From: Pseudomonadota bacterium
Lineage (GTDB): Bacteria > Pseudomonadota > Gammaproteobacteria > Steroidobacterales > Steroidobacteraceae
Assembly (NCBI GenBank): GCA_947449495.1
Contig: CANFSB010000004.1
Span: forward strand, 1 to 64,000
DNA length: 64,000 nt
Direction of reading: 5' to 3'
Part shown: in pieces, positions 1 to 11,684 of the stretch
How the letters are laid out: every line of letters starts with the position of its first letter
How positions within the stretch are numbered: the first letter of the stretch is position 1
Translations under genes and position numbers: made by a program
Notes under the pieces: generated by a model
The model's input: the letters and a program-made list of their open reading frames with translations, nothing else
Database searches by the model: none
What the model was told of the DNA's origin: nothing

Positions 1-848
1 GCGATGAGCGACAGCGCAATGACCAGCCACGACAACTCGCGGCTGCCATCGGGTGTGATGGTGAGGCTAAAGCGCAGCAAACCATACCCGCCCATCTTGA
101 GCATGATGGCCGCCAGCACCACCGAGCCGCCGGTGGGCGCCTCGACGTGCGCATCGGGCAACCAGGTGTGCACCGGCCACATCGGCACCTTGACGGCAAA
201 GGCAGCCAGGAAGGCCAAGAAGATAAGGCGCTGCTCCATCGCGGTCAGCGGCAGATGCTGCAACGCGGCGATCGAGTAGTCCCCGGTCTTGAGGTACATG
301 TAGATCAGGGCGATCAACATGAACACCGAGCCCAAGAAGGTATACAGGAAGAACTTGATGGTCGCGTAGACGCGCCGCGGCCCGCCCCAGATGCCGATGA
401 TGAGGAACATCGGAATCAGCATCGCTTCCCAGAAGAAGTAGAACAGCAACGCGTCCATGGCGGCAAACACGCCGACCATCAGACCCTCAAGGATCAGGAA
501 AGCACCCAGGTACTGCGCCGTACGCTCGGTGATCACGTCCCAACCCGCCGCCACGATGAGAATGGTGGTGAAGGTAGTCAGCAGGATAAGCGGCAGCGCG
601 ATGCCATCTACACCCAATGCGTAATCGGCATTGAAAGTGGTGATCCACGCTGTGCGCTCGATGAACTGAAAAGCAGCCGTGCTGCCGTCAAAACCCAGAT
701 ACAGCGGAATGCTGAACGCAAAGGTGGCCACCGCAATACCCAAGGCCAACCAACGCGCCAAATTGCGATTGCCATCGCCCAGCAGCAGCGTCAGAAAGCC
801 GCCCGCAATGGGCAGCCAGATCAGGATAGAAAGCAGGTACTGAGTCAT
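1..848 (-). CDS. nuoM: NADH-quinone oxidoreductase subunit M (partial, runs off left edge)
   Basis: The reading frame opens 10 bases after the nuoL stop with ATG (MTQYLLSILIWLPIAGG) and stays open to the window edge, giving about 282 of the roughly 500 residues expected. NuoM is one of the three antiporter-like proton-pumping membrane subunits of complex I in the inner membrane. The visible part is strongly hydrophobic, with repeated transmembrane stretches and a GVDGIALPL-type segment typical of the family. It is absent from the ORF track only because its stop lies outside the window. nuoN presumably follows to the left. Confidence 0.93.
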   Translation of the reverse strand, partial: MTQYLLSILIWLPIAGGFLTLLLGDGNRNLARWLALGIAVATFAFSIPLYLGFDGSTAAFQFIERTAWITTFNADYALGVDGIALPLILLTTFTTILIVAAGWDVITERTAQYLGAFLILEGLMVGVFAAMDALLFYFFWEAMLIPMFLIIGIWGGPRRVYATIKFFLYTFLGSVFMLIALIYMYLKTGDYSIAALQHLPLTAMEQRLIFLAFLAAFAVKVPMWPVHTWLPDAHVEAPTGGSVVLAAIMLKMGGYGLLRFSLTITPDGSRELSWLVIALSLI

Positions 849-858
849 GTGCAGGATC

Positions 859-2820
859 CTAGTGCGCGCTCAGCAGGAACCAGGCGAGCAGCACCGCCAG
901 CCCGACAACCATCCAGAGTGCATACGAATAAAGGTAACCGGTCTGCACGCGACGCGTGACACCCGCAAGCCAGCCGACCAACTTGGCCGATCCATTGACC
1001 AGCGTGCCATCGATGACGGCCTGATCGCCGGCCTTCCACAGCACACTACCCAGACCGCGGCTGGCACGGGCCAACACGTTCTCATTGAACCAGTCGAAGT
1101 AGTACTTGTTGACCAGCACAGTGTGCAGACCAGACAGACGCGACTCCCAAGCTGCCGCCCAAGACGGGTTCTTGAGGAAGAACAGCCACGCCGTGACCAC
1201 ACCACCCAGAGCCAACCAGAACGGCGCACCCATCGGGCCATGCAGCGCAAACGCTACTGGACCGTGGAAATGGTGACCGATCTCGGCGATAACGTCGTTG
1301 TGTTCGAGAACCTGTATGGCATCACCGAACCAGCCACCGAACAACACCGGTTGCACCGTAAAGAAGCCGATCAGCAGCGACGGAATGGCCAGCGCCACGA
1401 GCGGCGCCTTCATGTCCCAACCCACGTCGTGGAAGTGATCCTTGGCATGATGATCCAGGCGCTCTTCGCCATGGAAGGTCATGAAGATCATGCGGAAGGT
1501 ATACAGCGCAGTGATAAACACACCACCGAGCACGCAGAAGTACGCATACCCGGCGCCAACGCGATGCGACTCGGCCACCGCCTCGATCAGCGCGTCCTTG
1601 GAGTAGAAGCCGGAGAAGAACGGCGTACCGATCAGAGCCAGCGCGCCGATAAGTGAAGTCCAATAGGTGACTGGCATGCGATGACGCAGGCCACCCATTT
1701 TGCGCATGTCCTGCTCGTGGTGCATGGCGATGATGACCGCACCGGCCGCCAGGAACAGCAGCGCCTTAAAGAAGGCATGGGTCATCAAATGGAAAATGGC
1801 CACGCTATATCCGGACACACCTAATGCAACGGTCATATAGCCCAACTGCGACAGCGTGGAATAAGCCACTACGCGCTTGATGTCATTGCTAACGATGCCC
1901 AGAAAGCCCATAAACAGCGCCGTAGTGGCGCCGATTACCAGCACAGTCGACAGCGCCGTCTCTGACAGCTCGAACAGCGGCGACATGCGCGCCACCATGA
2001 AGATGCCCGCCGTCACCATGGTTGCCGCATGGATCAACGCCGAAATGGGCGTGGGACCTTCCATGGAATCCGGCAGCCAGACGTGCAACGGCATCTGCGC
2101 GGACTTGCCCATCGCACCGATAAACAGACAGATGCAGATGACCGTCAGCGCCGGCCAGGCAGCGCCGGGCATCACACTGAGTGTCTTAGTAGCCATGCTC
2201 GGTGCCGCAGCAAATGCATCGGCGTAGTCGAGTGAGCCCGTGAAATAAACAATACCGGCGATGCCCAGCACAAAGCCAAAGTCACCCACACGGTTGACCA
2301 AGAAGGCCTTCATGTTGGCAAAGGTGGCACTGGGACGCGTGTACCAGAAGCCGATGAGCAGATAGGACACTACGCCTACAGCTTCCCAGCCAAAGAACAG
2401 CTGCATGAAGTTGTTGGACATCACCAACATCAGCATGGCGAACGTAAACAGCGAGATGTAGCTAAAGAAGCGCTGGTAACCGGCGTCATCGTGCATGTAG
2501 CCGATGGTGTAGACGTGCACACACAGTGAAACGAATGTGACCACCACCATCATCAGCACAGTCAGGTGATCAACCAGAAAGCCCACCTGCATGCGGATGC
2601 CATCGCTCACCAACCAGGTGTAGACGGTGTCGTTGTAGCTCGGCACACCCTCAAAGGCCAACTGCTGAAACACCTTGAGTGACAACACCAGCGCGCCCAG
2701 CACACCGGCGATGGTGAGGGTGGCGGACGCTGTGCGCCCGATCAGACGGCCGAATAGACCGGAGATCACAGCCGCAGCCAGCGGCAGGAGGGGAATGGCG
2801 AGGAGCAGATTCGGATTCAT
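859..2820 (-). CDS. nuoL: NADH-quinone oxidoreductase subunit L
   Basis: This 653-residue polytopic membrane protein is the distal antiporter-like subunit of complex I, coupling quinone reduction to proton pumping. I chose the ATG of MNPNLLLAIPLLPL, 10 bases after nuoK. The track ORF starts upstream in a frame that only overlaps nuoK. Family hallmarks are visible: FFGWEAVGVVSYLLIGFWY, a long run SAQMPLHVWLPDSMEGPTP with the conserved charged residues of the channel, and HAFFKALLFL. The C-terminal part carries the long lateral helix and a final membrane anchor (WMVVGLAVLLAWFLL). Confidence 0.97.
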   Translation of the reverse strand: MNPNLLLAIPLLPLAAAVISGLFGRLIGRTASATLTIAGVLGALVLSLKVFQQLAFEGVPSYNDTVYTWLVSDGIRMQVGFLVDHLTVLMMVVVTFVSLCVHVYTIGYMHDDAGYQRFFSYISLFTFAMLMLVMSNNFMQLFFGWEAVGVVSYLLIGFWYTRPSATFANMKAFLVNRVGDFGFVLGIAGIVYFTGSLDYADAFAAAPSMATKTLSVMPGAAWPALTVICICLFIGAMGKSAQMPLHVWLPDSMEGPTPISALIHAATMVTAGIFMVARMSPLFELSETALSTVLVIGATTALFMGFLGIVSNDIKRVVAYSTLSQLGYMTVALGVSGYSVAIFHLMTHAFFKALLFLAAGAVIIAMHHEQDMRKMGGLRHRMPVTYWTSLIGALALIGTPFFSGFYSKDALIEAVAESHRVGAGYAYFCVLGGVFITALYTFRMIFMTFHGEERLDHHAKDHFHDVGWDMKAPLVALAIPSLLIGFFTVQPVLFGGWFGDAIQVLEHNDVIAEIGHHFHGPVAFALHGPMGAPFWLALGGVVTAWLFFLKNPSWAAAWESRLSGLHTVLVNKYYFDWFNENVLARASRGLGSVLWKAGDQAVIDGTLVNGSAKLVGWLAGVTRRVQTGYLYSYALWMVVGLAVLLAWFLLSAH

Positions 2821-2830
2821 GTTGTCGCCA

Positions 2831-3136
2831 TCAACCCTTGAGGGTAGCCAGATCCTCGACATCGATGCTGCGGCGCTTACGGAACAGCACCACCAGAATC
2901 GCCAGACCGATCGCCGATTCGGCGGCAGCCACTGTGAGGATGAAGAACACGAACACCTGGCCGTCGATATTGCCCAGCCAGCGCGAGAAGGCGACGAAGT
3001 TGAAGTTCGCCGACAACAGCAACAACTCAATGCACATCAGCAGCAGGATGACGTTGCGACGGTTGATGAAGATGCCTGCCACCGACAGAGCAAACAGCAG
3101 CCCTGAGATGACCATCATGTGTTGCAGCGTGATCAT
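2831..3136 (-). CDS. nuoK: NADH-quinone oxidoreductase subunit K
   Basis: This small membrane subunit of complex I has 101 residues, the normal length, and three transmembrane helices. The conserved acidic residue used in proton transfer sits in [20 protein letters not shown], and a second in [15 protein letters not shown]. The start codon overlaps the nuoJ stop by 4 bases, indicating translational coupling in the operon. Confidence 0.97.
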   Translation of the reverse strand: MITLQHMMVISGLLFALSVAGIFINRRNVILLLMCIELLLLSANFNFVAFSRWLGNIDGQVFVFFILTVAAAESAIGLAILVVLFRKRRSIDVEDLATLKG

Positions 3137-3735
3137 TCGCGACGCTCCGCTTGCATCTTGACCAGACGGACCCGGTCCTCGCGGCGAGTGGCCACTTGCG
3201 CGCCCACATCCTGCAGCTTGAGGCCCTGACGCTTGCGCATTGTCAGCACGATGGCGGCAACAATAGCCACCAATAGCACCACCGCTGCAAGCTCAAAGGG
3301 ATACACGTAGGTGGTGTAGAGCACCTTCCCCAATTCCGCAGTGTTGCTGTGATCTGCGGCCACGGGCACTGCCGCCTTGGTGACATCAATGCCCAATTGC
3401 TTGACTGCAACCACGCCGACAATCTCAGCCACAAGAGCGAACACTGTCAGCCAGCCCAGCCAGGCGTGACGTGTAAAGCCCTTGCGGACCTCTTCGACAT
3501 TGATGTCGAGCATCATCACCACGAACAAGAACAGCACCATCACCGCGCCGACATAAACCAACACCAGCACGATGGCGAGGAACTCAGCCTCAATCAACAG
3601 CCACAGCGCAGCGCTGGTGAAGAAGGCCAACACCAGATACAGCGCCGAGTGCACCGGATTTCGCGACAGGATGACGCCCAGCGCCGAACCCATCAGCACC
3701 GTAGCGAAGGCATAGAAAAGTATTTGCACCAGCAC
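3133..3735 (-). CDS. nuoJ: NADH-quinone oxidoreductase subunit J
   Basis: This 200-residue membrane subunit of complex I begins [21 protein letters not shown] and has five predicted hydrophobic segments. The conserved stretch [25 protein letters not shown], the pi-bulge helix region of NuoJ, identifies it clearly. A hydrophilic C-terminal tail (about residues 165-200) is rich in Arg. It lies 23 bases after nuoI and overlaps nuoK by 4 bases. Confidence 0.97.
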   Translation of the reverse strand: MLVQILFYAFATVLMGSALGVILSRNPVHSALYLVLAFFTSAALWLLIEAEFLAIVLVLVYVGAVMVLFLFVVMMLDINVEEVRKGFTRHAWLGWLTVFALVAEIVGVVAVKQLGIDVTKAAVPVAADHSNTAELGKVLYTTYVYPFELAAVVLLVAIVAAIVLTMRKRQGLKLQDVGAQVATRREDRVRLVKMQAERRE

Positions 3736-3758
3736 GATTATCCCCTTCCCCGTCCGCC

Positions 3759-4250
3759 TCAGCGGTAACGGGCGTCCGCGGACTTGTCCGCGTTGATCAT
3801 CGCCTCGTAGCGGTCACCCACGGCCAGCAGCTTGTCCTTGGTCATGATGTTCTCGCCGCGATGTTCCATGTGGTACTCGTGGATGCGGGTCTCCACGATG
3901 GCATCCACGGGACAGGCTTCCTCACAGAAGCCGCAGTAAATGCATTTGAACAGGTCGATGTCGTAGCGCGTGGTCCGGCGGGTGCCGTCGTCGGCTACAT
4001 CTGACTCGATGGTGATGGCCAGCGCAGGGCACGTGGCCTCGCACAACTTGCAGGCGATGCAACGCTCTTCACCATTGGGATAGCGACGCAGTGCATGCAG
4101 ACCGCGAAAGCGCACCGACTGGGGGGCCTTCTCTTCTGGATAGTTGAGCGTGACCTTCGGACGAAACAGCGTCCGGAATGTCAGAGCCATACCCTGCAGC
4201 AGTTCGGTGAGCAGGAATGTCTTGAAGAAACTTGCGCGGGACATGTTCAA
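3759..4250 (-). CDS. nuoI: NADH-quinone oxidoreductase subunit I (8Fe ferredoxin-like)
   Basis: This 163-residue peripheral-arm subunit carries two [4Fe-4S] clusters (N6a/N6b) that relay electrons towards NuoB and quinone. Both CxxCxxCxxxCP motifs are intact: [12 protein letters not shown] and [12 protein letters not shown]. Length and order (basic amphipathic N-terminus, then the double ferredoxin fold) match the family. It overlaps nuoH by 4 bases. Confidence 0.98.
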   Translation of the reverse strand: MNMSRASFFKTFLLTELLQGMALTFRTLFRPKVTLNYPEEKAPQSVRFRGLHALRRYPNGEERCIACKLCEATCPALAITIESDVADDGTRRTTRYDIDLFKCIYCGFCEEACPVDAIVETRIHEYHMEHRGENIMTKDKLLAVGDRYEAMINADKSADARYR

Positions 4251-5326
4251 GCGCTCCAGGGGCCAATCTTGAAGTACACCATCAGACCCTCGACAGCGAT
4301 CCAGATGATCGTGACGGGGATGAGCACCTTCCAGCCTAGCCGCATGATCTGGTCATAGCGGTAACGGGGGAACGTGGCGCGCAGCCAGATGATCACGCAC
4401 AGGAAGAAGAAGGTCTTGGCGACCAGCCAGTGCAGGCCATTGTTGAGCAGCGTGCCCAGCAGTGGAATCTGGAACAAGGCTGAATCGGCTGCCACGATGC
4501 CATCGAGCGGGCTAAGCCAGCCGCCCAGGAAGAACACCGAGATAAGCGCCGACACCAGAATCATGTTGGCGTATTCGGCCAAGAAGAACAGCGCAAACGC
4601 GATGCCAGAATATTCAACGTGGAAGCCGGCGACGATTTCAGATTCGCCTTCGGCCACGTCAAACGGCGCACGGTTGGTCTCTGCCACAGCCGAGATGAAG
4701 TACACGATGAACAGCGGGAACAACCAGAACCAGTTCCAAGCCAGGAATGCACCGTGCTGCTTCTCGACGATGGTGCCTAGATTGAGGCTGCCTGAAGCCA
4801 TGATCACGCCGACCAGCGCAAAACCCATCGCAATTTCATAAGCGACGATCTGAGCCGCCGAGCGCATCGCACCCAGGAATGCGTATTTGGAGTTGGAAGC
4901 CCAACCGGCCAGGATCACGCCGTACACACCGACTGAAGTGAGGGCCAGCACATACAACAGGCCCGCATCGACATTGGCAATGGAAAAGCCCGGTGCCAAG
5001 GGCATAACGGCCCATGTAGCAAAGGCAGGCACCAGTGTGATGGCCGGGGCAATACGGAACAGAAACTTGCTGGACTGTGCAGGTACCAGCACTTCCTTGA
5101 TGAGCAGCTTGATGACGTCGGCAAACGGCTGGCCGATGCCTGGCAGCAAACCAAAGATAGCCACGCGGTTGGGGCCGCGACGCAACTGCACCCAGCCGAT
5201 GAGCTTGCGCTCCCACAGCGTCAGCATGGCCACCGACACCACCAGCACCAGCGTCACGGCCACGATGAACACGCCCGAATGAGCAAAGTCCGGCAGCGAG
5301 TTCCAGAGTGCGGCGAAATCCATCAC
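4247..5326 (-). CDS. nuoH: NADH-quinone oxidoreductase subunit H
   Basis: This 359-residue membrane subunit lies at the junction of the complex I arms and forms much of the quinone tunnel. It has eight or so transmembrane helices. Signatures seen are [18 protein letters not shown] in the first cytoplasmic loop and the acidic loop [21 protein letters not shown]. It overlaps both nuoG and nuoI by 4 bases (ATGA-type junctions). Confidence 0.98.
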   Translation of the reverse strand: MMDFAALWNSLPDFAHSGVFIVAVTLVLVVSVAMLTLWERKLIGWVQLRRGPNRVAIFGLLPGIGQPFADVIKLLIKEVLVPAQSSKFLFRIAPAITLVPAFATWAVMPLAPGFSIANVDAGLLYVLALTSVGVYGVILAGWASNSKYAFLGAMRSAAQIVAYEIAMGFALVGVIMASGSLNLGTIVEKQHGAFLAWNWFWLFPLFIVYFISAVAETNRAPFDVAEGESEIVAGFHVEYSGIAFALFFLAEYANMILVSALISVFFLGGWLSPLDGIVAADSALFQIPLLGTLLNNGLHWLVAKTFFFLCVIIWLRATFPRYRYDQIMRLGWKVLIPVTIIWIAVEGLMVYFKIGPWSA

Positions 5327-7425
5327 GCAGCTCCCTGTGCGCCCTGAGGCGCCTGCATACCGTCACGCGTCGCTTGCAGCGCCGGTGCGCGGCGCACTAG
5401 CGCATCGATTTGGTACAGCGGCACGTCGGTCACTACTGCATCGGCAGCAATGGCGGCGACACCACCGCCCTGCGGCACTGCCTGCGGCGCAGCACCATCG
5501 GCCAGAGCACGCGCCTCGGCCAACACTTCTTCCGATGCGCTCTGCGCAAAACCCTGCAGGCCGAGCAGATTGCCCAACACGCGCAGCACCTTCCAGGCCG
5601 GACGCGACTCGCCAACCGGCTGTGCAGCGCCGGCGAAGCTCTGCCAACGTCCCTCGAGGCTGACATAGGTGCCCGAAGTTTCGGCAAAGCTGCCAATGGG
5701 CAGCATGATGGTTGCCACTGCCTTGAGTTCATCACTGGCATAGGGCGTAAGCGCCACCACAAAGCGTGCGCCTGCCACCGCTGCAGCGGCCGAAGCAACC
5801 AACGAATCGGCTTGCGGCTCTACGCCCAGCAACACGTAGCTGTGCAGGCTGGTGGTCAGCATCTGACCCGCATTGAGCGCACCGGCATCCGGCACTGCGC
5901 CGGCCAGATGAGCACCAGCGGCGTTAGCGCCTTCGGCCAATACGCCCAGCGTGGCGCCGGTAAGGGCAGCCAGCTCGGCAGCTAGACCACGCAACGAACC
6001 AAACGCCGGATGACGCTGTGCAAGCGCACCGAGCCAGATGGCCTTGCGCTCGTTGGATTTGAGGCTATCGACCAGCTGCAGATGTTCTGCGGTGACGCCC
6101 TCGCTACCCACAGCAGCGCCACGCGCCGCAGCAACCAGCACCTGCAACGCTGCCAGCTGCTGAGCAGGCGATGCCACCCAGTACTGCGCAACCGGGAACA
6201 AATACTCGAAGCGCTCGGGATTAAGGAACGAGACCTTGGCGCCGCGCACAGCAGCCTTGCGCACGCGACTGGCAAGCAGCGGGATCTCGTGGCGCAAGTT
6301 GGCACCGATCACCAGCAACGCCTGCAAAGCATCCACATCTGCAACGGCCATACCCAATGAAGGCGTGACCGCAGCCGGGAAATCCGTTTGACGCAGACGA
6401 TGGTCGATGTTGCCGCTGCCAATGCCACGCGCCAGGCGCGATAACAAGGTGAGCTCTTCGACGGTGGAGGACGCACTGGCCAAAAAGCCTGTGCCACCCT
6501 TTGGAGCCTGCTGCAGGCCCTGGGCCACAGCTTCCAATGCGGTCTGCCAATCGACGCTCTTCCAGCTATCGCCATCACGCAGCATCGGCGCCTGCAGACG
6601 GTCGGCGCTGTACACGCCCTCGTAGCTGAAGCGATCGCGATCGCTGATCCACGTTTCGTTGATCGCGTCGTTGCGACGCGGCACCACACGCATCAATCGG
6701 CCACGACGCACGTGACCATATAGATTAGTACCCAAGCCATCATGCGGCGATACCAGCGGCTGCTGGGTCATTTCCCAGGAGCGTGCGCGATAGCGGAACG
6801 GCTTGCTGTTGAGAGCGCCCACCGGGCACAGATCGATAATATTGCCCGACAGCTCGTGATTAACGCTGGCTTCGATGTACGTGCCAATTTCGTTGTGCTC
6901 ACCGCGGCCGGTGGTGCCCAACTCGGGAATACCCGCGACGTCCTGACCAAACCGTACACAGCGTGTGCAATGGATGCAGCGCGTCATGTCGGTCGAGACC
7001 AACGGGCCCAGATTTTTGTCTTTAACGACGCGCTTGCGCTCGTGATAGCGCGAAATGTCGCGGCCATAGCCAACTGCCAAATCCTGCAACTCGCACTCGC
7101 CACCCTGATCACAGATCGGGCAGTCCAGCGGATGGTTGATGAGCAGGAACTCCATCACCGAACGCTGCGCGGCGATGGCCTTGGCCGACTTGGTACGAAT
7201 GACCATGCCTTCCATGACCGGTGTCGCACAGGCGGGCAACGGCTTGGGAGCCTTCTCAACCTCCACCAGACACATGCGACAGTTGGCGGCAACCGGCAGC
7301 TTCTCGTGATAGCAGAAGCGCGGCACATAGACATCGTTGGCATCAGTGACGCGGATGATCATCTCGCCCTTGCGGGCTTTCATCGGCACACCGTCTACGG
7401 TGATGTTGACTGCATCCTCACTCAT
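5323..7425 (-). CDS. nuoG: NADH-quinone oxidoreductase subunit G
   Basis: This 700-residue Fe-S subunit of the peripheral arm is related to molybdopterin oxidoreductases but lacks a working molybdenum site. The N-terminus is a [2Fe-2S] ferredoxin domain ([15 protein letters not shown] and PACATP). It is followed by the His/Cys cluster region ([19 protein letters not shown]) and [16 protein letters not shown]. The C-terminal half (about 220-700) is Ala-rich and degenerate, as is usual for this subunit outside enterics. Start [12 protein letters not shown] overlaps the nuoF stop by 4 bases. Confidence 0.97.
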   Translation of the reverse strand: MSEDAVNITVDGVPMKARKGEMIIRVTDANDVYVPRFCYHEKLPVAANCRMCLVEVEKAPKPLPACATPVMEGMVIRTKSAKAIAAQRSVMEFLLINHPLDCPICDQGGECELQDLAVGYGRDISRYHERKRVVKDKNLGPLVSTDMTRCIHCTRCVRFGQDVAGIPELGTTGRGEHNEIGTYIEASVNHELSGNIIDLCPVGALNSKPFRYRARSWEMTQQPLVSPHDGLGTNLYGHVRRGRLMRVVPRRNDAINETWISDRDRFSYEGVYSADRLQAPMLRDGDSWKSVDWQTALEAVAQGLQQAPKGGTGFLASASSTVEELTLLSRLARGIGSGNIDHRLRQTDFPAAVTPSLGMAVADVDALQALLVIGANLRHEIPLLASRVRKAAVRGAKVSFLNPERFEYLFPVAQYWVASPAQQLAALQVLVAAARGAAVGSEGVTAEHLQLVDSLKSNERKAIWLGALAQRHPAFGSLRGLAAELAALTGATLGVLAEGANAAGAHLAGAVPDAGALNAGQMLTTSLHSYVLLGVEPQADSLVASAAAAVAGARFVVALTPYASDELKAVATIMLPIGSFAETSGTYVSLEGRWQSFAGAAQPVGESRPAWKVLRVLGNLLGLQGFAQSASEEVLAEARALADGAAPQAVPQGGGVAAIAADAVVTDVPLYQIDALVRRAPALQATRDGMQAPQGAQGAA

Positions 7426-8732
7426 GCTGCGACGCGTTCCCCGGCTACGATGCTGCGGCCGCCATGGTCGATCATGTATTCGAACTCATGCCGGAAGTGT
7501 TTGACGAAGCTCTGCACAGGCCATGCGGCGGCATCGCCGAGCGCACAGATGGTGTGACCTTCGATCTTGTTGGCGACTTCGACCAGCAGGCCGATGTCTT
7601 CGCGGCGACCTTGGCCGGCCATAATTCGTTTGATCAGGCGGTTGAGCCAACCGGTGCCTTCGCGGCACGGCGTGCACTGACCGCAAGACTCGGACATATA
7701 AAAGCGCGACAGACGCTCGAGTACTTTGACCATGCAGGTGGTCTCGTCCATGACGATGACCGCTGCTGAACCAATGGCCGAACCGGCTGCACGCACCGAG
7801 TCATAGTCCATGTTGGTACGCATCATGACTTCGCCCGGCACCACCGGCGTGGACGAACCACCCGGAATGACGGCCTTTATCTTGCGGCCACCCTGCATGC
7901 CACCGGCCAGTTCGAGCAGGTCGGCAAACGGGATGCCCAGCGGCACTTCGAAGTTGCCGGCCTTGGCGACATGTCCGGTAACCGAAAAGATAACCGTGCC
8001 ACCCGAGTTGGCCGGGCCTAGCCCTGCAAACCACTCGGCGCCCTTGCGCAGGATGGTCGGCGTCGAGGCATAGCTTTGGGTGTTGTTGATGGTCGTCGGC
8101 TTGCCGTACAGACCGAAGTTGGCGGGGAACGGCGGCTTGAAGCGCGGCTTGCCCTGCTTACCTTCGAGTGATTCGAGCAGTGCTGTCTCTTCACCGCAGA
8201 TATAGGCACCGGCACCCACCGCGGTGTAGATGTCGACGTCGATACCGGTACCTTTGATGTTCTTGCCTAGCAGCCCCGCCGCATAGGCTTCGGCCAGTGC
8301 TGCCTCAAAGCGCGGCACCGGCTCACCGAGGAACTCACCGCGGATGTAGTTGTAGCCGACGGTGGCACCCATCGAATACGCACCGATGGCCATACCTTCG
8401 ATCAAAGCATGCGGGTTAAAGCGCAGGATGTCGCGGTCATGGCAGGTGCCTGGTTCGCTTTCATCGGAATTGCACACGGCGTACTTCTGACCGGGCGCAT
8501 TGCGCGGCATGAAGCTCCACTTGACGCCAGTAGGAAAGCCCGCGCCACCACGTCCTCGCAGGCCCGATGCCTTGACGATTTCGATGATGGTCTCGCGCGG
8601 CGTTTTCTCCGCGAGGATTTTTTCCCAAGCTTCGTAACCGCCACTCTTGCGGTAGTTATCGAGCTTCCAGGATTCCGGGTGCTGAAGCGCCTCGAAGCAC
8701 ACCAGATTACGTTTGTCGTCCCACTTGCCCAT
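7422..8732 (-). CDS. nuoF: NADH-quinone oxidoreductase subunit F (NADH-binding)
   Basis: This 436-residue subunit binds NADH and FMN and carries cluster N3, so it is the electron entry point of complex I. The NADH/FMN glycine-rich loop [16 protein letters not shown] lies around residue 65. The FMN-binding segment [16 protein letters not shown] is near 180, and the [4Fe-4S] motif [13 protein letters not shown] near 350. It lies 8 bases after nuoE and overlaps nuoG by 4 bases. Confidence 0.98.
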   Translation of the reverse strand: MGKWDDKRNLVCFEALQHPESWKLDNYRKSGGYEAWEKILAEKTPRETIIEIVKASGLRGRGGAGFPTGVKWSFMPRNAPGQKYAVCNSDESEPGTCHDRDILRFNPHALIEGMAIGAYSMGATVGYNYIRGEFLGEPVPRFEAALAEAYAAGLLGKNIKGTGIDVDIYTAVGAGAYICGEETALLESLEGKQGKPRFKPPFPANFGLYGKPTTINNTQSYASTPTILRKGAEWFAGLGPANSGGTVIFSVTGHVAKAGNFEVPLGIPFADLLELAGGMQGGRKIKAVIPGGSSTPVVPGEVMMRTNMDYDSVRAAGSAIGSAAVIVMDETTCMVKVLERLSRFYMSESCGQCTPCREGTGWLNRLIKRIMAGQGRREDIGLLVEVANKIEGHTICALGDAAAWPVQSFVKHFRHEFEYMIDHGGRSIVAGERVAA

Positions 8733-8740
8733 TGCGTGCC

Positions 8741-9244
8741 TTACTTGAGCGCGTCGAGGACGCCGTCGATTTTCTCGGGCGTCAGATGTTCATGGAAATG
8801 ATGGTCGACCATCATCATGGGTGCGCCGGTGCAGGAAGCCAGACACTCTTCTTCGCGCTTGAGGAAGATGCGGCCGTCAGGCGTGCTCTCACCAGTCTTG
8901 ATGCCGAGTTTCTTCTCGACATAGGCCACCACCTCATCGCTGCCGTTGAGCATGCAGGAGATGTTGGTGCAGACGCTCACGTGGTGGCGCCCGCAGGGGT
9001 GGGTCTCGAACATCGAGTAGAACGAGGCCACCTCAAACACTTGGATGGCAGGCAGTTTGAGGTACTCGGCCACGGCCTCCATGAGGTCGGGGGTGAGAAA
9101 GCCTTGGTTCTGCTCTTGCGTGAAGCGCAGCGCCGACAACACGGCAGAACGTTGGCGCCCCTCAGGGAAACGCGCAACCCAACTGTCGATCTCGTGGCGG
9201 GTGTGCTCGGTGAGCAAACCGATCTTGCTGGTCGAACCGGTCAT
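8741..9244 (-). CDS. nuoE: NADH-quinone oxidoreductase subunit E (24 kDa, [2Fe-2S])
   Basis: This 167-residue thioredoxin-fold subunit partners NuoF and holds cluster N1a. The four cysteine ligands are in [11 protein letters not shown] and [10 protein letters not shown]. The track ORF begins 41 codons further upstream inside nuoD. I use the ATG of [11 protein letters not shown], whose first bases overlap the nuoD stop by one base (TGATG), a standard coupled junction. Confidence 0.96.
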   Translation of the reverse strand: MTGSTSKIGLLTEHTRHEIDSWVARFPEGRQRSAVLSALRFTQEQNQGFLTPDLMEAVAEYLKLPAIQVFEVASFYSMFETHPCGRHHVSVCTNISCMLNGSDEVVAYVEKKLGIKTGESTPDGRIFLKREEECLASCTGAPMMMVDHHFHEHLTPEKIDGVLDALK

Positions 9245-10497
9245 CAGCGGTCCACCTCTCCGAATACGATGTCTTGGGTACCGATCACTGCCACCACGTC
9301 GGCCAACATATGGCCTTCGACCATCTCGGCCAACGAGGCCAGATGCACGAAGCCGGGCGCGCGGCACTTGAGGCGATAGGGCTTGTTGGCGCCATCGGAC
9401 ACCAAGTAGATGCCGAACTCACCCTTGGGTGCTTCGACAGCAGCATAGGTGTCGCCGACGGGCACGCTATAGCCCTCAGTGAACAGCTTGAAATGATGGA
9501 TGAGGGACTCCATGTCGCCCTTCATCTCTTCGCGGCTTGGCGGACGCACTTTGCGCTCGTCGACCATCACCGGACCTGGGTTGGCACGCAGCCAAGCCAC
9601 GCACTGCTGAATGATACGGTTGGACTGGCGCATTTCTTCGATGCGCACCAGATAGCGGTCATAGCAATCGCCGCCCTTGCCTACCGGGATGTCGAAGTCC
9701 ATGTCGGCATAAACTTCATAGGGCTGCTGCTTGCGCAGATCCCAAGCGATGCCCGACCCGCGCAGCATGGGGCCGGTAAAGCCCAGCTGCAGCGCACGCT
9801 CCGGGCTGACCACACCAATGTTGACGGTGCGCTGCTTCCAGATGCGATTGTCGGTGAGCAGCGTTTCGTACTCATCGATGCAGGCCGGGAACCGGCGCGT
9901 GAAATCGTCGATGAAGTCCAGCAGCGAACCCGAGCGCGCTTCGTTGCGGCGATCGGCGTCTTTCTGTGAGCGCCAGCGCGAGGCTTCGTAGCGCGGCATG
10001 AAATCTGGCAGGTCGCGAAACACACCACCGGGACGATAGTAGGTGGCATGCATGCGCGTGCCCGACACCGCCTCATAGCAATCCATGAGGTCTTCACGTT
10101 CGCGAAAGCAGAACAGAAACACCGTCATGGCACCGATGTCCAGACCGTGAGCACCCAGCCACATAAGGTGGTTGAGCACGCGTGTGATCTCATCGAACAT
10201 CACGCGGATGTGCTGGGCGCGCGGCGGCACCTTGATGCCCAGCAGCTTTTCGATGGCCATCACATAAGCGTGCTCGTTGCACATCATCGACACGTAGTCG
10301 AGACGGTCCATGTAGCCGATCGATTGGTTGAACGGCTTGGACTCGGCCAGCTTTTCAGTGCCGCGGTGCAGCAGGCCGATGTGCGGGTCGGCTTTCTGGA
10401 TGGTCTCACCGTCCATCTCGAGCACCAGACGCAGCACACCGTGCGCGGCCGGATGCTGCGGACCGAAGTTGAGCGTGAAATTGCGTATTTCAGCCAT
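9244..10497 (-). CDS. nuoD: NADH-quinone oxidoreductase subunit D (49 kDa)
   Basis: This 417-residue peripheral subunit is homologous to the large subunit of NiFe hydrogenases and forms the quinone head-group pocket with NuoB. The family start [18 protein letters not shown] and the end [12 protein letters not shown] are intact. nuoD is separate from nuoC here, 3 bases downstream of it, unlike the nuoCD fusion of enteric bacteria. Confidence 0.98.
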   Translation of the reverse strand: MAEIRNFTLNFGPQHPAAHGVLRLVLEMDGETIQKADPHIGLLHRGTEKLAESKPFNQSIGYMDRLDYVSMMCNEHAYVMAIEKLLGIKVPPRAQHIRVMFDEITRVLNHLMWLGAHGLDIGAMTVFLFCFREREDLMDCYEAVSGTRMHATYYRPGGVFRDLPDFMPRYEASRWRSQKDADRRNEARSGSLLDFIDDFTRRFPACIDEYETLLTDNRIWKQRTVNIGVVSPERALQLGFTGPMLRGSGIAWDLRKQQPYEVYADMDFDIPVGKGGDCYDRYLVRIEEMRQSNRIIQQCVAWLRANPGPVMVDERKVRPPSREEMKGDMESLIHHFKLFTEGYSVPVGDTYAAVEAPKGEFGIYLVSDGANKPYRLKCRAPGFVHLASLAEMVEGHMLADVVAVIGTQDIVFGEVDR

Positions 10498-10500
10498 GCG

Positions 10501-11181
10501 TCAGCTGTCCTTGAGCGCAGCGTCGTAGCGGTTGTCGTCGCGGATCACGCGCGGCACCAATATGCGCTCGACCAGTTGAACCGGCTCGTAGACAACGCGA
10601 CCCACGGTCTCGTCGTAACGGACCTCGACGTTGCCGATGAGCGGAAAATCTTTGCGGAACGGATGCCCGATGAAGCCGTAGTCCGTGAGAATGCGGCGCA
10701 GATCAGGGTGACCGTGAAACACGATGCCGAATAGATCAAAGGCCTCGCGCTCAAACCAATTGGCACAGGCCCAGATGTCGACAACCGACGGCAGCGAGGG
10801 CTCTTCACTGTCGGTGCAAAACACGCGCACCGTCAGGCGCTCGTTACGCGACACCGACATGAGCTGATAGACCGCAGCAAACCGCGGTCCGTCGTGTGAG
10901 CCGCCTTGCCCAGACGCATTGACTCCGCGACCGAAACCACTGTTGGCAGAGTCGGTGGTACGCCACTCGGTGCGACCGTAGTCCAGGTAATCAACACCGG
11001 CAATGTCGATGAGCATTTCGAAACGCAATTCGGGGTCATCACGCAGCAGCGTGAGCGCCGGCAACATGCCCTCTGCTGGCAAATCGAAGGACAGGTCGCC
11101 CGGCACAGCAGCGCGCCGCACGGCCGACTCACCCAAACGCGCCTGAATGACAGAGGCTAGCGCCTCGATGCGCGCGCTCAT
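10501..11181 (-). CDS. nuoC: NADH-quinone oxidoreductase subunit C (30 kDa)
   Basis: This 226-residue peripheral subunit of complex I ends with the family signature [29 protein letters not shown] and [10 protein letters not shown]. The chosen start is the ATG of [10 protein letters not shown], overlapping the nuoB stop by 4 bases. The longer track ORF only repeats nuoB sequence in another frame. Between the two halves of the domain is a Gly/Ser-rich insertion of about 30 residues ([17 protein letters not shown]) in the place where Xanthomonas-type NuoC proteins also carry one. Confidence 0.95.
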   Translation of the reverse strand: MSARIEALASVIQARLGESAVRRAAVPGDLSFDLPAEGMLPALTLLRDDPELRFEMLIDIAGVDYLDYGRTEWRTTDSANSGFGRGVNASGQGGSHDGPRFAAVYQLMSVSRNERLTVRVFCTDSEEPSLPSVVDIWACANWFEREAFDLFGIVFHGHPDLRRILTDYGFIGHPFRKDFPLIGNVEVRYDETVGRVVYEPVQLVERILVPRVIRDDNRYDAALKDS

Positions 11182-11684
11182 GGACTGATCACCGAGGTGC
11201 GCCGGATTTTCTTTTGTAATTGGATGATGCCGTAGAGCAAGGCCTCGGCCGTGGGCGGACAACCCGGCACATAGACATCCACTGGCACAATACGATCGCA
11301 ACCGCGCACCACCGCATAGCTGTAGTGGTAATAGCCGCCGCCGTTGGCGCAGGAACCCATCGAGATGACCCAGCGCGGCTCGGGCATCTGGTCATAGACC
11401 TTACGCAGTGCCGGGGCCATTTTGTTGACCAGCGTGCCGGCCACAATCATGACGTCGGACTGGCGCGGGCTGGGACGAAACACGATGCCGAAGCGATCGA
11501 GGTCGTAGCGCGAGGCGCCGGCATGCATCATTTCGACGGCGCAGCAGGCCAGACCAAAGGTCATGGGCCACAGTGAGCCAGTGCGGGCCCAGCTGACCAA
11601 GCTGTCTAGCTGGGTTGTGACAAAACCGCGGGCAGCAAAAGCCGCCGGATCATCGGGCGGCAGTTCGACGTCTTCTAATCCCAC
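11178..11684 (-). CDS. nuoB: NADH-quinone oxidoreductase subunit B
   Basis: This 168-residue subunit carries the terminal cluster N2 that hands electrons to quinone. Its cysteines are visible as [19 protein letters not shown] and [14 protein letters not shown]. The start is taken as the GTG of (V)[11 protein letters not shown], which overlaps the end of nuoA by 10 bases. The track ORF extends upstream through nuoA in another frame and is not credible there. Confidence 0.94.
   Translation of the reverse strand: MGLEDVELPPDDPAAFAARGFVTTQLDSLVSWARTGSLWPMTFGLACCAVEMMHAGASRYDLDRFGIVFRPSPRQSDVMIVAGTLVNKMAPALRKVYDQMPEPRWVISMGSCANGGGYYHYSYAVVRGCDRIVPVDVYVPGCPPTAEALLYGIIQLQKKIRRTSVISP

Noticed and set aside
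147-1656. Long plus-strand ORFs opposite nuoM and nuoL
   Set aside because: Gln/Arg/His-rich mirror frames of membrane-protein codons, not independent genes.
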